DNA of 64,000 nucleotides from Paulinella micropora (GCA_009731375.1 BJOX01000044.1:242905-306904), one strand, 5' to 3'. Shown: positions 46,266 to 58,922, counted from the stretch's first letter. Program-made: numbers and translations. The notes: generated by a model not told the origin, from the sequence alone.

Positions 46266-47563
46266 CATGGGTCTCCGTAGTTGGCTTGGTCATGTTCGCC
46301 TGGGGCTTGATGATTGGTGGTGTCTGGGCTGTTATCCCGGGTAGGGGTCGGTTTGGGACACGCCCGCATTAGTTTCCAGAGGGTTTGGATGTGGTCGTGG
46401 CATAGGTCGGTGAGCTCCTGGTATACTGCTGTAGCTTGCGCCTTCGAGAAGTGCTCTTGGATTGCCTTGTATCCTGTGGCGGGTATGTAACCACGTGCTC
46501 CCATGGCAATCATTAGCAGGTGTGATGCGCATAGACCAGATGTTCCCAGGCGGAGTTGTTGTATGCGTCGTTGGTACTCGTGGTAGCGATGTTCATATAT
46601 TGCGCGTGGGTTATACCCCTGAGGGGTTTGGGCGACCCACGGTTTCAAGGGCCATTCTGTAGGGGGATTATCTCCTCTGTGGGAGGCAGGGTCGTTGGGG
46701 TCGTATGGAGGGTCGATTCGTAGTCCTTTATTGTCCCAGAGTCGTTGGATGGTGGTTCCTGATGCATTAGCATATCGTGATTGGTCCATTCTAACCAGCC
46801 ATACGTCCGTTCTGGTCGTGGCTTCGATGAGGTAGACATTGGGTGAGGTGGTATCCGGGGTTAATATGAGATCGGGTTTCCAGGAGTGGTCGTCAGATCT
46901 GAGTTCAGTGGCGAGGGTTGCCGCGGGGTGCTTGCGTTGCTGCCGGCATATCTCTCCTTGTTCTCCTAGGGGCGTCCATGCGGGTGCAATATCGATGTCA
47001 TCTGGGATTTGGATTGGTTTCCCTTCTTCAGCTATGACTAGCATTTTGTTGGGTTGTTCGGTGTTGTCGATGTCTGGATCCAGTCCCAGGTGGCGTTTGA
47101 GAACCTGTCTCGAGGCCGCGTGACGGTGGTTGATGGCTTGGCGGTATTCCGGGGGATGCCGGGTGCTTGTGTCGGTCATGTAGTGATCTATGGTGCCGGT
47201 TTTGCCGCAGAAAGGACACTTCGCGTCGTCTGGGTTGTGCGTTCGGACGCTGCGCATAGCTGGGGTCTCCACCGCTGACAGCTGAGTTAGTAGGATAGTG
47301 CGTGTTTCCCAGTCTGTTCGGGTAGATCTTGGGCCGAGGTAGTGATGAGAAATACGTTGTGTTTCCCCTCTCATTTCGGATGCAGCGCCCCATTTGAGAG
47401 CGAACCGTGGAGCTGGGGTGGTTTTTCGGAGGTCCGTTGAGAGGCGGTGCCTTAGGCACCAGTGATTTCTGTCTCGTATGGCTGCTTTGGCTTTTAGGAT
47501 GGCTTGACGACTGTTTTCTGAGGGTAACCTTCCCCGTAAATCGATGTTGGACTGTGATGACAT
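46265..47563 (-). pseudogene. RLE retrotransposon ORF2, zinc knuckle and endonuclease
   Basis: A 432-codon frame continuing ORF2 after a +1 shift near 47560. A knuckle of the form C-x2-C...H...H lies at residues 116-136 (CPFCGKTGTIDHYMTDTSTR then H). The endonuclease follows with HSWKPDLIL at 226-234 and YLIEATTR at 244-251, matching the PD..(D/E) arrangement of restriction-like endonucleases, then a basic segment with a conserved-looking Y (RYANASGTTIQRLWD). These domains nick the target DNA and start target-primed reverse transcription. The last codons GDP-stop meet (TA)n, so there is practically no 3' untranslated region. The internal ATG is not a true start. Confidence 0.8.
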
Positions 47564-50500
47564 AAGGGGAGCTTAGGTCGGCATTTTCTGGGAGGGCGTC
47601 GTGGTCAGGGAGTTCCTGTCGAATTTGTAGTCCGATGCCAAGGTCACGGAGGGCACACATCCATTCGATTCCTAGGTGGCCGGAGTACCGGGATTTTTCC
47701 AATAGAGATTCGTGGGAGTGCCAGTCTAGAAAGGTTGGTTTCGGATTGGAGGGGGTCTGGGCTGGTTGGTTTTGATGTCCTTCCATGGGGGGTGGGGTGG
47801 TTGGTTGACTTAGATGGATTGTATGTAATAGGCTTCTCCCGTGGGTTGGGCTGGTCGATAGCTGTCGTCGTCTGGGTGCCATCCTCTGGTGGGGGGGTAG
47901 CCTGGCCTGGTGTAGGTAAGTAGGGGGTATCCCCAGTTCCTTGACTTGTTGCATGATTTGCAGGCTTTGGGGGTCGGTGTCCTGGCGCTGTTTGCTTTCT
48001 TGTCCTGGGAGTAAGGTGTCGGGGGATGCTTGTGGTTGGGTGGGTAGGGATGGTCTGGGGTTGCTGCCTTCGGGGTTCCAGTCGGCGTGAGGAAGTAGGT
48101 TATCTCGAAGTAGGCGGAGATGGGAATGTACCGCAATCTGGGTTGATCTGTCATGGGAGCTTAGTGCTTCTAGGAAGACTGTCGCCATTCTTATACTGGC
48201 TCGGTCTTTAAACTTCGGTAACCCGAACCCGCCGCATTTTCCTCTTGGTGCATATAGATAGGCCACGGGGATGTCGGTGGCTCGGAGAAGGAGGGTACTC
48301 CGGAAGCATTGCCGGAGGTAGGTGTCGAGTGTGTCAGCGTCTGATTCTTTTATCGGGGTCCACCCGAGGGGGAAATCCAGGGTGCCTGGTACTAGGTCGC
48401 GGAAGGCCTCCCGTCGTCGTGCGTTGGAGATGTTTAGGTTGAGGGCTACTCGGGCGGCTAGTAGGAGGGTATTCATGGTTTCATCCAGTTGGAGCTTGTA
48501 ATCGTTGAGGCCTGAGGTGTGAAGTCCGAGGGATCGGAATTTTTCGTATTTTGTCAGGCTTGGAATGGGGGTGCCGTCCAATCCTGTGAGGCCCACATCA
48601 AAGTCTTCGGTGCGGCCGTCGGGGTGGACGGTGATGCCTAGGCAGAAGCTCTTGGCGACAGAAGCTGCGAATCCGGAGGCATCGAGTTGTTGTAATGTCC
48701 GTTGGAACTCTGCTTGCGCTTTCGGTATATAGCGTTTGCGGGGTCCTGGGCCTCCATATGCATGCCATATGTCGTCAGCGAAGCCGTGCGCAGAGGGGAT
48801 GGTGACATCCTTCTTGGTCAGGGTTCGTCCTCTCATACCTGGCCATGAGTTAAATTGTTTGTCGATCCCATAGAATTGATAACCGTCGGGGGTCACTGTT
48901 GGTAGCGCGGTAGAGGTTTGTCGTTTTCGATATTCATAGACAACCTCAAAGAGGGTGGGGCTTATCGGGCTCCCCTGGGCTATCACTCGCTCTCGGAACA
49001 CTGTGGCGGGTCCCTGAACGGCGGCTCCCTTGGGGCCGGTGTGGATCAAAGCTCCTTGGTATAGGTGTGTTAGGAACCGGTACAGTTCGGGGAAAGCGTC
49101 AGGGGGGGCGACCGTGGCCGCGATCGCGAGCTGCAGGATGGGAAGTTCTACTGAGTCGAAAGCGTTTTCGACATCGACTGCGGTGAGGATGAGGGTATGT
49201 TGCCTCTGGGTCACCCTGGCAGCTTGTCGGACATCGTAGAGGATGAGCCGGAGAGTGAGGTTGGATTCGTCCGCGCCGGAGATTCTGGGGCAGTTTGCTT
49301 TAGCGGTTTTGCTTATGGTGCCGACCTCCAGCATTAGGGTGCGTAGGCGAAGGTCGACCATTTTAGCATAGAGATTCATGATGGCTTGGGATATCATGAT
49401 GGGGCGCCATTCGCTGGGGTTAGATCCGGTGCCAGTGCCTTTCCATAATTGGGCTAGTTGGGTGGGTTTCCATTCCTGTGGGACAATACCATCTCGCCAG
49501 CATTGGTTGATGTATATTAGAAAGTAGGATTGCCCTTCTCGGGGAAGCAGGCGCAACGCAGCCGGGGGCACTTCATCTATCCCAGCGGATGGGCCCTTTT
49601 TGGGGTTAATGGCTGTACGTAGTTCGTCTAGTGTGAAGTCGCGACGGGCTTCCCTAATCGCTTGGTGTTTGTCTGGGTAGGTAATAAGCTGGGGTGGTAT
49701 GGCGGTGAATCGTCGGGTGTAGCCACATGGGAGTAGGAGCCGGTATCGCGGGGTCGGTGGGTAGGGGCTAGTGGGTCGTACGGGGGGATGGGCTGCCTTC
49801 CAGTCGTCTACCAGTCGATGGATAGGTAGGAGGGCCGCTTCCTTGGCTAGGCGGTCGCAGATTTCGTTAAGGCAGTGGCGCCATTGGAAGCTATTTTCAA
49901 CATGGGATTGGACCCAGTGCATTTGGAGATGGCCCTGGTTAAGTTTGTACCTAGCTATGGATTCCCACAAGATGGGGTAGGGGCGCTGTGGGAAAAGTTG
50001 TTGGTATTCACCTTCTAGTTGACAGTCGGCAAGACCTTTGTAGTCTGTAAATCCGTGAGTATGTGCGGGGTACCATTTACGGGTGTGTATGTAGTGGAGG
50101 ACTATGGCCGCTGCTCCAACTCTTTGGTGGGCACTGGTGGTAGGGTATCGGTGGGACCCGAATATTGCGATGAGCTTCTCCTGGAACAGAAGTATGGCTC
50201 CGAAGCCTCCTGCTTGTCCCAGCTTTGGGAAACTGGATCCATCGATGTGGAAGATGGCTGTGGATTCCAGGTCGGTGGCGTCCGGTAGGTTGGTATTTGG
50301 GTTGGCAGTGTCGATTTCTGTTCGGGCTTTAGGACGTAATGATGCCAGGCGGTATTTCAGTTGTAAAGAGGGGGGGAGTATGTGTAAGAGTAAGGCCGTG
50401 GCCCCGGTGTCGGGGATTTGGATAATCCCTTGAGGTGCCGATGAATTGGTTTCCCAGAGTCGGAGGCATTCATGGGGAGGCAGATCGGTGTCATTTCCGC

Positions 50501-50875
50501 CTAATTCGTGTAGTAGCTTGACGATGCATGATGGGTCTGGTGCTGGGTATGCGTCCCAGAGCGAAGGTGGTGGTCTTGGGTGGGGTTCGTCCGGGGTCCT
50601 GTGTGCAGCCCAGTGTATTCGTATGAAGTAGTCATTTGTTCGGTGATAGTCTGGGCGCCCCGGTTCTGTGATCCACTGTGAGGTATACTGCATCAGGTTT
50701 TCTGTCCACGGATGGGGCTGGTTGTGTTGTTTCCTGGTCCATTCGTTGAAGATGCGGAGTCCCCAATCGGCTTGGAGTTGGGTTTCGCTGAATTCTGGGA
50801 GATTCCTTGGCAGGGGTAGGGTGGTGGGTCTCTCTTCGTGGATTGGAGATGGGGGGGCGGGTACTAGCAGAGCGG
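47560..50875 (-). pseudogene. RLE retrotransposon ORF2, RNase H and reverse transcriptase
   Basis: One open frame of about 1100 meaningful codons; the last 180 or so are out of frame, after the shift near 47560. Numbering from its first codon, RNase HI motifs come first: FHIDGSS (Asp 214), GFTDYKGL (Asp 280), HWVQSHVEN (His 327) and EICDRLAKEAA (Asp 343). The usual second-motif Glu is not obvious (SAHQRVGAAAIVLHY), so catalysis may be impaired. RT follows: GPSAGIDEVP (431-440), LTAVDVENAFDSVEL (Asp 570), AQGSPISPTLFE (635-646) and FADDIWHAYGG (701-711), with thumb-like sequence beyond. Codon usage and composition differ from the neighbouring repeats. The frame starts at a TTG and so is entered from upstream by a shift. 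Confidence 0.85.
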
Positions 50876-51342
50876 TCGCCAAGGAAGATGTCTGGGCGGT
50901 TGTGTTGTTCCGAGGCTGGTGGGGTTATATATGTGTATTCTTCGCCGAGCACGTTGGATGCTAGGGTCTGTGCATCTGCCGTGGTTGGGACTCGGGCCCT
51001 GAACAGGTTGGTGTAGTAGTTGGTGATTGCCACTTGGGTTTGCTTCCGAGGGGGCCGGCATTGTCGCGCCCGGCGGTAGACTTCGGTTCGATCGGTATCC
51101 CATAAGCGGTTTAGGATCTGTCTAGGTGGCATTGATCCCAGGTCGGAGTCTGTCATTTGTCTACTCATAGACTTCTTGAGGCGGTTGCGAACCCAGCTTA
51201 TGGTATCGAGGGCGAGGGCAGGGAGATCGGTTAGGCTTTCCGGTGGGGGGGTTACTGTCAGTTGGTTTGTGTAGAGGCGCCATAGGGTGTTGACGGCGCT
51301 TATTCCCGATGTTGGCTTCAGGGTTTGATGATACGTTGCCAT
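50876..51342 (-). pseudogene. RLE retrotransposon, start of ORF2
   Basis: The ATG at 51342 opens a frame (MATYHQTLKPTSGISAVNTL, TISWVRNRLKKSMSRQMTDS, RRARQCRPPRKQTQVAITNY) that is meaningful down to about 50876. There a +1 shift is needed to enter the RNase H-RT frame. Its ATG overlaps the end of the preceding frame (TGA at 51318) by 25 nt, a spacing compatible with ORF1/ORF2 overlap. No domain is recognised in this N-terminal part. Confidence 0.6.
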
Positions 51343-52945
51343 CTTTGCCAGGTCTTTTCAGCGTTGGGGGGCGGTTGGCCCGTGGTTAAGAGTTTGTATA
51401 TCTCGGTCAGGGTTTGTTGGTTTATCCAGCGAGAGGGGTTCGGTTTTGATTTTTTGCGTTCTCGACGTGTTGATGCTATCGGTTCCGTGGTGGGTTGAGG
51501 TGCCGGGGGCGCAGTGTGTGTATCAGCAATGCTAAGCATGCGGGCCGTGGCTACCGCGTGGGCTAGTAGTGCCTGGGGTCCTTGGTGGGCTTCTATACCG
51601 TCTTTGATACTGGTGTCGAATAAAGTACGCTGTTGTGTGGACCATTTTTGTGGTCTGTCTCGTTGGTATGTTCGGGATTGTGTGTTGGGGTTCGAGGTCG
51701 GGCTGCTTTCCTCGGGTGCGGTGTGGCTTCGGCGTCGTTTGCGCCATCGTCGTCGTTGCGGGTTAAAGGATTCGGTGGGTGGTGGTAGGGGTGGGGGTCT
51801 TCGTGGTCGTCGAGGTAGTGTTCCTCCTCTAGTCGCATCCGGACATGGTTGAGGCGCTGGGTGATCCATTGGTCCAGGGTAGTATTTCCTTTCCTACAGA
51901 GGGGCCCCAGCCGGGCCTTGTGATTATCCTGTTCGATCTTCTCGAATGTAGCATCGGGGCTATTGGATGGTTCTAACGCTGTAGGGGGTAGTTTGTTCCG
52001 TGCCTCCCGGTATGTGGATTGTTCTAAATGGTGAATGTTGCAGGCGACCGTTGTCCAGGTGACAGGGGTAATCATGATGTCCCTTGTGGGGGGGCTTTGC
52101 CGTCTATCGTCTGTGGTCGGGCTGGTTGCGGATAGTAGGAGTCCATCTCGGGTTCCCACATCCAGGTAGAAAAAAGTACTTTTGGAAAAGGAGTTCCTCG
52201 TCTGGAGGAGAGATGCGATGGTGTTGTAGCGGATGATAGGGAGGCAAACGCGCTGTGGGACCCTCCATGGGGGGGATCTGGAGTCATAGCTGCGGTGTGG
52301 ATGATATCGGGGGTCGTGGTGGAGTAGGATGTTGCTTTCGACTGTGGTACAGTTCGCTATGATGGTGTGGACACGCTGTTTTTGGATAGTTGCTATGAAG
52401 GCTTGTCGCTTTAGCGCGTACCAGCAGGGGATCAGACAAACTTTACCTTGGAACACGAGGTCAGAAGGGGTCTCCTGGGATGGGGTGGGTGGCTGCATCA
52501 CGAGTTTAGTGCCCATGGCCGGGGTTAGGAGTAGCATTTCGAGCACCCATTTGGTAGGTGGGTGTGCAGGGGAATCTGGGGCGTTTGTGCGGGATGGGTT
52601 TCTAGATGCGGGGGTATCCATAGGAAGGGATGGGTTGTCTACGACTTGGGTTCCTTCTGGGGTCTGGCGTAAGTTGGCAGCGACGCTGGCCAGTCCCAGA
52701 GTGCGTCTAGTTCCGGATAGGACTGGGCTGATGTGTGTTGTGGTGCGTGGTTGGTGGACCCACGAGGTGGGGATGGCTGGCAAGTCAGGGACCTGGGCAT
52801 TGTATCGTCGGAGGACTTTGGATGCGGGGGAGAGGTGCCCTCCGAGAACGTCTGGTATTTGGGGTGTATCTGGAGCCCTTCCTTGTACGTGGTTTTCGGC
52901 GTATATGGCTTGGTGGAGGAGGGAAAACGCCCGTCGTTCCCGGTG
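51318..52945 (-). pseudogene. RLE retrotransposon ORF1-like region, function unknown
   Basis: Two overlapping frames (52783 leftwards to about 51710, then 51869 to 51318) give a Pro/Arg/Thr-rich protein once joined by a shift near 51710. The first frame is open somewhat upstream of its first ATG, from about 52945 (AFSLLHQAIYAENHVQGR, SPASKVLRRYNAQVPDLP). It ends with TWQRWQRIIKP just after the ORF2 start. No zinc knuckle, RRM or protease motif is seen. By position it would be the nucleic-acid-binding ORF1 product, which is inference. Confidence 0.5.
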
Positions 52946-53292
52946 TAGTTGTTAGTTGACTTGTTTTCAGTATGGGTAGTTGAGGGTTGCGCCGCAAGGC
53001 GGTCTAATTTCTTCAGGCGTAGAGACAGGCGACGTTTCCAATTTACGTGTTGGGGTTCTGTGGTAGGTAGCGCATCGCATAGGTCGTCGCCCTCTTGTGA
53101 TGAGGTAGGGGCGGGGGTTGGCGGTTGTGGGCAAGGAGAGGGGGGACTGGGTANNNNNNNNNNNNNNNNNNNNNNNNNTATAAGAAGAGGGGGGGTTGCG
53201 CGGTTATATATGACCATTATGGCGTGAGTGCCAAGGAGGGCCCACCCGCGTTTGGATGGGAGGGTGGAGGCTAGTGCATCATCGAGTTTTAC

Positions 53293-53850
53293 TTACGTGT
53301 CTTCTGTTCGCGGGGTGATGAAAAACAGGTGATTGTCTTTGTCAGCGCTGCAGATGGCCCCAGCCAGGCGGTATGGTCGCGATGTTGTACCCCCTACAAT
53401 GTCCGGTTTGATCCATAGAGTCGGTGGGAATGTGAGGCGTCGTTGCGCTCGTGCTGTTGTCTTGGCATCGAGCCGTGGGCGGTTTATGGTAAACCATAAG
53501 GTTGCTGGCCGGTTTTCCAGGGTTCGTTTGCCTATTTTGTCGTGGCCGCAATGGGAGCATCTGGGGGTAGTTGGTTGGCGACCCCATAGCTTAAGGAGGG
53601 AGGTGAGGTGGCCTGGGTTTGGTAGTTGTGGTGGCCATGGATGTGGAACGCGGAGTTCCATCAAAGGGGATTTGTCGGACGCAATCGCTCGGCGTCCGCA
53701 TGATGTGCATTGATCTTCAGTGGACGTGTTGCTTAGCAATTTAGCTATGGTTGCGTTACCGTTCTCGTCCTTCATGGTTCGGAGGAGGTGGAAGAAGCCC
53801 TGGATAGCTTGGCGAGGTAGTGCTGGCGTTCGCGGCCGGAGGCGTGGGTG
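53293..53850 (-). CDS. Ubiquitin-specific-protease-like (peptidase C19) domain, C-terminal part
   Basis: From an ATG at 53775 the frame encodes 160 residues, but it is open upstream to about 53850 with sequence that also fits (RQAIQGFFHLLRTM, matching the Q..(D/A)..EFF..LL segment of USPs). Next come paired CxxC motifs (QCTSCGR, RCSHCGH) as in the USP zinc ribbon, PATLWFTINRPRL, RRLTFPPTLW and YRLAGAICSADKDNHLFFI, where NH corresponds to the catalytic His in the usual GHY. The Cys box is missing; upstream sequence dissolves into (TTTC)n. The nominal stop TAA overlaps a perfect donor, ACAC|GTAAGT (GT at 53296), so the exon probably ends at 53297. It could be a host deubiquitinase exon or a protease captured by the adjacent retrotransposon. 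Confidence 0.55.
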   Translation of the reverse strand, partial: HPRLRPRTPALPRQAIQGFFHLLRTMKDENGNATIAKLLSNTSTEDQCTSCGRRAIASDKSPLMELRVPHPWPPQLPNPGHLTSLLKLWGRQPTTPRCSHCGHDKIGKRTLENRPATLWFTINRPRLDAKTTARAQRRLTFPPTLWIKPDIVGGTTSRPYRLAGAICSADKDNHLFFITPRTEDT

Positions 53851-53854
53851 AATG

Positions 53855-54170
53855 CGACAAAGAAAAGAAGAAAGAAAGAAAAGATAGAAGGATTACCAAG
53901 TGTAACGGCAAGAGAAAGAGAAAGAGAAAAAGAAAAGAAAAAAGGCGGAAAGAAAAGACACAAAAGGAAAGAGAAAAGAGAGAGAGATCGAAAGAAAGAA
54001 AGACTAGAAAGAGAAGAAATAGAACAAAAGAAAATAAAAAGAAAAAAGAAAGAAAATAAAAAAGAAAAAAGAAAGAAAATAAAAAGAAAGAGAAAAGAGA
54101 GGAAGAAAGAGAGAAAAGAGAGAAAAGAAAGGAAATATTACAAAGTATGAGGAGTGCAAAAGAAAGAAAG
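53855..54170. repeat. (GAAA)n purine tract, copy 2 of the CACTA-interior block
   Basis: Matches 6090-6760, including GATTACCAAGTGTAACGGC. It is the left limit of the region shared with the CACTA element interior. Confidence 0.85.
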
Positions 54171-54940
54171 GAAGAGAAGAACTGCGAAAGAAGAGAAGAC
54201 ATGTGAATGTTGTCAGTCCGACGCGACGCGGGAAAGCAATCCAAGCTCCTAGGCAGGCGCCTGGCTGAAAAAAAAAAAACGATAGAACAAAGAGTTCGAA
54301 AAGCAGAAAATAACTCTTCTTGCATTATATTTGAGTTGGATGAGATGTCGACGTACCTGTGACACACAACATGCATGTGGTCTAGATAGTGCACGTGATC
54401 ATGATCGATCATGAAGATAGCAAGAACAAGCACCTACCTGTGCGAAATGAACTCGCGATCGCTCCAGCCCCAGCTAGGCCAAGGGGCACCTAGCTAGATA
54501 GACAAAGAACAATCATATGCATGATCAAGCGACAAACTAGATAGTACCTTTGAGGATTGGGGCACGTCGAGAAGCGGCTGACACATACTAGACATACATT
54601 TCAAAAACAACATTACAATAGTTTACCTAGCTATAGGTCTAGTAGGTCTGCAGGACACTAGGGACAAGGTGTGTTTGGGTGCTCACCAAGTCTAGCAAGT
54701 CTAGCAAGTGAGCGTTGGTCAATTCACCTTGAGCACTCCCTTGGCCAGTTTGAATTTTTGCAACCCCACAAAGCACGCAGCTGTCCGGCCAAAAATCTGT
54801 TTACAAAAAAGGCAGAAGAGCCAAGAAAGATTGGTGAGTGGTGGCCCCTAGGAGCATCGAAGTTTTAGATTTTTGTTTTTGGCCGGACAGCTGCGTGCTT
54901 CCTGTTTTTCTCATATTGCCTGTGTTATGAGGTACTTTTT
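54171..54940. repeat. Repeated block, copy 2, with hairpin
   Basis: Matches 6760-7375 with small differences. The hairpin arms GCACGCAGCTGTCCGGCC and GGCCGGACAGCTGCGTGC are at about 54773 and 54882. TTTC/TC tract follows to 55100. Confidence 0.8.
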
Positions 54941-55100
54941 TACAGTACCCATTCCTTTCTTTCTTTCTTTTCTCTCTTTCTTCCTCTCTTTTCTCTCTTT
55001 TCTTTCTTTTTTATTTTATTTTCTTTTCTTTTGTTTTTTCTTTTCTTTCTTTTGTTCTATTTCTTCTCTTTCTTTTCTTTCTTTTCTTTCTTTCTTTCGA

Positions 55101-55959
55101 TCTCTGGCTGGTGAATTCATTTTATCATGTTTGACTATTAGGCAAAAATGATAAAAATCTAGGAACTAGTTGAAGATTGTAAGGAGGAAGATCTAGATTC
55201 TAGAAATTTATATTTTTACCAAATAGCTCGACAGGATTGGGAGAACACCGCGTGAAAAGTGTGTCACAATAACAAACCTTTATCAAAGGCGGATTACCCG
55301 GTCGTTTGCTCAATGTTTTTTGTTTTTGGTGGATGGTCTAGCGGGGTTGAACCCGCGATATCTCTGGCTGGTGAATTCATTTTATCATGTTTGACTATTA
55401 GGCAAAAATGATAAAAATCTAGGAACTAGTTGAAGATTGTAAGGAGGAAGATCTAGATTCTAGAAATTTATATTTTTACCAAATAGCTCGACAGGATTGG
55501 GAGAACACCGCGTGAAAAGTGTGTCACAATAACAAACCTTTATCAAAGGCGGATTACCCGGTCGTTTGCTCAATGTTTTTTGTTTTTGGTGGATGGTCTA
55601 GCGGGGTTGAACCCGCGATATCTCTGGCTGGTGAATTCATTTTATCATGTTTGACTATTAGGCAAAAATGATAAAAATCTAGGAACTAGTTGAAGATTGT
55701 AAGGAGGAAGATCTAGATTCTAGAAATTTATATTTTTACCAAATAGCTCGACAGGATTGGGAGAACACCGCGTGAAAAGTGTGTCACAATAACAAACCTT
55801 TATCAAAGGCGGATTACCCGGTCGTTTGCTCAATGTTTTTTGTTTTTGGTGGATGGTCTAGCGGGGTTGAACCCGCGATATCTCTGGCTGGTGAATTCAT
55901 TTTATCATGTTTGACTATTAGGCAAAAATGATAAAAATCTAGGAACTAGTTGAAGATTG

Positions 55960-55960
<1 letters not shown>
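55101..55960 (+). repeat. 260-bp tandem repeat, 3.3 copies
   Basis: TCTCTGGCTGGTGAATTC starts at 55101, 55361, 55621 and 55881, exactly 260 bp apart; the units look identical. Each unit contains AGCGGGGTTGAACCCGCGAT, a stem-loop resembling a tRNA T arm, and GCGTGAAAAGTGTGTC. No coding frame is seen. The array is inserted at a point where copy 1 of the block (near 7550) has only (CT)n. Confidence 0.95.
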
Positions 55961-55994
<34 letters not shown>

Positions 55995-56200
55995 CTGTTC
56001 TCTTCTTTCCGCCTTTTTTTTCTTTTCTCTTTCTTTTCTTTTTCTCTTTCTCTTGCCCTTACACTTGGTAATCCTTCTCTCTTTTCTTTCTTTCTTCTTT
56101 TCTTTTCTCTCCTTCTTTCTTTCTTTCTTTCTTTTTTCTTTTTTTCTTTCTTCTTTCTTTCTTTCTTTCTTTCTTTCTTCTTTCTTGGATTCTTGGATTC
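55961..56200. repeat. (CT)n and (TTTC)n tract at the LINE 3' side
   Basis: Matches 7960-8100, including TTACACTTGGTAATC at about 56060, then (TTTC)n up to the LINE end. Confidence 0.85.
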
Positions 56201-56324
56201 TTTTTATTTAGAGAGATAATTGTACAATTATAACTCATGGAGTAACTGCTAACAGCTATTGCCTAAAGCAAATCGCTGGTCGAGGCAGTGACCAGTGTCT
56301 GGGGTTGTAGTCATTAATATATAA

Positions 56325-57271
56325 TTAAATTTCGAGTCCGGCGTTACGAGCCTGATTAATTAATAAGTATTGCTTAAGTTCCTTTTTGAATTGGCTTAGT
56401 TTGGTTATATGAAAAATATGTTCGGGTAATTTGTTGAAGATATTAGCATTAGTTTGCGTAAAATGCGGGTCGTTTCTGTCTATGTATAGTTTTCTTTTCT
56501 TAGCATAACGAGTGCAATGGTTATGTGTAGTATTAGTGCTGATGTATTTATTATCATGTATTGGTTGGTGTTTTATTTTTGTTGAGTGTATGTATGGATG
56601 CGTTTCGATACATACCCTGTATATGTATAGGTTATAGATGTCAAGGAGTTTTAGTTTATGTAGAAGAGGGGCAGTATGGGAGCGCGGGGCGGCTTGCATT
56701 AGTAGGCGTATGATACGCTTATGGATATTGACGAGTGGGTGTATATATTTTTTGTTTTTGTCTTGTGTGCCCCATATACTTATATTGTATATGAGGTGTG
56801 GGTAGACATGGAAGTAATAAAGTTGTTGCAGGGTATGGGTAGGGAGGAGCTTATTAGCATATGCTAGGATTTGCACCATAGGGTGGATTTTGGTAATAAC
56901 GTTGTGGACTTGTTGGTGATATTTGAGGTTACGGTGTAGTACTATGCCAAGAAGCTTCGCTTGTTGGCATTGTTCTATCACCTGACTATTTATTGCGAGA
57001 TGGATGTTAAAAGGGTGTTTATGAAAAATTGTATATTGAGTTTTAGTTGGGTTAGGGACTAGGTTATTGGTATGGAAGTAGTTGATAAGGCATTCTATAG
57101 TGTATTGCGCGTTTGTTTGCAATGTTGTGCTGGTTTTCGCTGTGATCACCAGTGTGGTGTCGTCAGCATATGTATATACTGTGCCATTAGTGATGTGTCG
57201 GGTGATATCATTAATATATGGAAAAGTGTAGTTGATAGTGTGCTGCCCTGTGGGATTCCATGCGTTATTGT
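56325..57271 (-). pseudogene. LINE ORF2, RT C-terminal half (YADD) and tail
   Basis: It carries FPYINDITRHI, TYADDTTLV (catalytic YADD), VPNPTKTQYTIF and KLLGIVLHRNLKYHQQV, then the C-terminal LINE tail with APRSHTAPLLHKLKLLDIYN and FNKLPEHIFHITKLSQFKKE. A preceding stretch in another frame reads GIPQGSTLSTTLF, so RT motif B and the YINDI segment are separated by a 1-nt shift near 57215. The stop at 56325 appears to be the natural ORF2 end. Confidence 0.85.
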
Positions 57272-58555
<1,284 letters not shown>

Positions 58556-58572
58556 ATTGGTGTTAGTACCGC

Positions 58573-58603
<31 letters not shown>

Positions 58604-58852
58604 TGGTCAAGTTCTACCATCTGGGCCCTGTCGCCAGTTCGATTCCCGTCGGTGCCACCAGTATTTTCATTGAACATACTGGTCTATTTCTGGACCAGTA
58701 TTTTCATTGAACATACCGGCCCGTCTGGAAGTGTTGGAACTGCCCTTGCGGGGGTGTCATTAGAGCTTATCGTCAATTCTTCGTACTCCCCTCACGGGTG
58801 AGACGATGGAGGCGCATGTGCAGAAATGCATCAGCCATTGACAGAGAAGCAC
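58604..58852 (+). mobile_element. tRNA-derived SINE, copy 5, 5'-truncated, inserted in LINE ORF2
   Basis: It starts TGGTCAAGTTCTACC directly out of (ATT)n, lacking the A box, and ends CAGAGAAGCAC into (ATT)n (58853-58921). It has the duplicated internal unit with a CTATTTCTGG variant like copy 3. It lies opposite to the LINE, between the APE and RT parts of ORF2. Confidence 0.85.

Positions 58853-58922
<70 letters not shown>

Larger units (their letters stand above)
46203..52945 (-). mobile_element. Non-LTR retrotransposon with RNase H upstream of RT and a C-terminal RLE
   Basis: On the minus strand: an ORF1-like region (about 52945-51318), an ORF2 start at 51342, RNase HI motifs, reverse transcriptase, a zinc knuckle and a restriction-like endonuclease, ending at 46265 directly against a (TA)n tail at 46203-46262. 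The coding sequence is distributed over several frames (breaks near 51710, 50880 and 47560). RNase H normally follows RT in non-LTR elements. RNase H before RT combined with an RLE has, to my knowledge, been reported in oomycete Utopia elements, which target U2 snRNA genes; I see no U2 snRNA gene at either end here. The 5' boundary is uncertain because of an N gap at 53154-53178. Confidence 0.8.
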
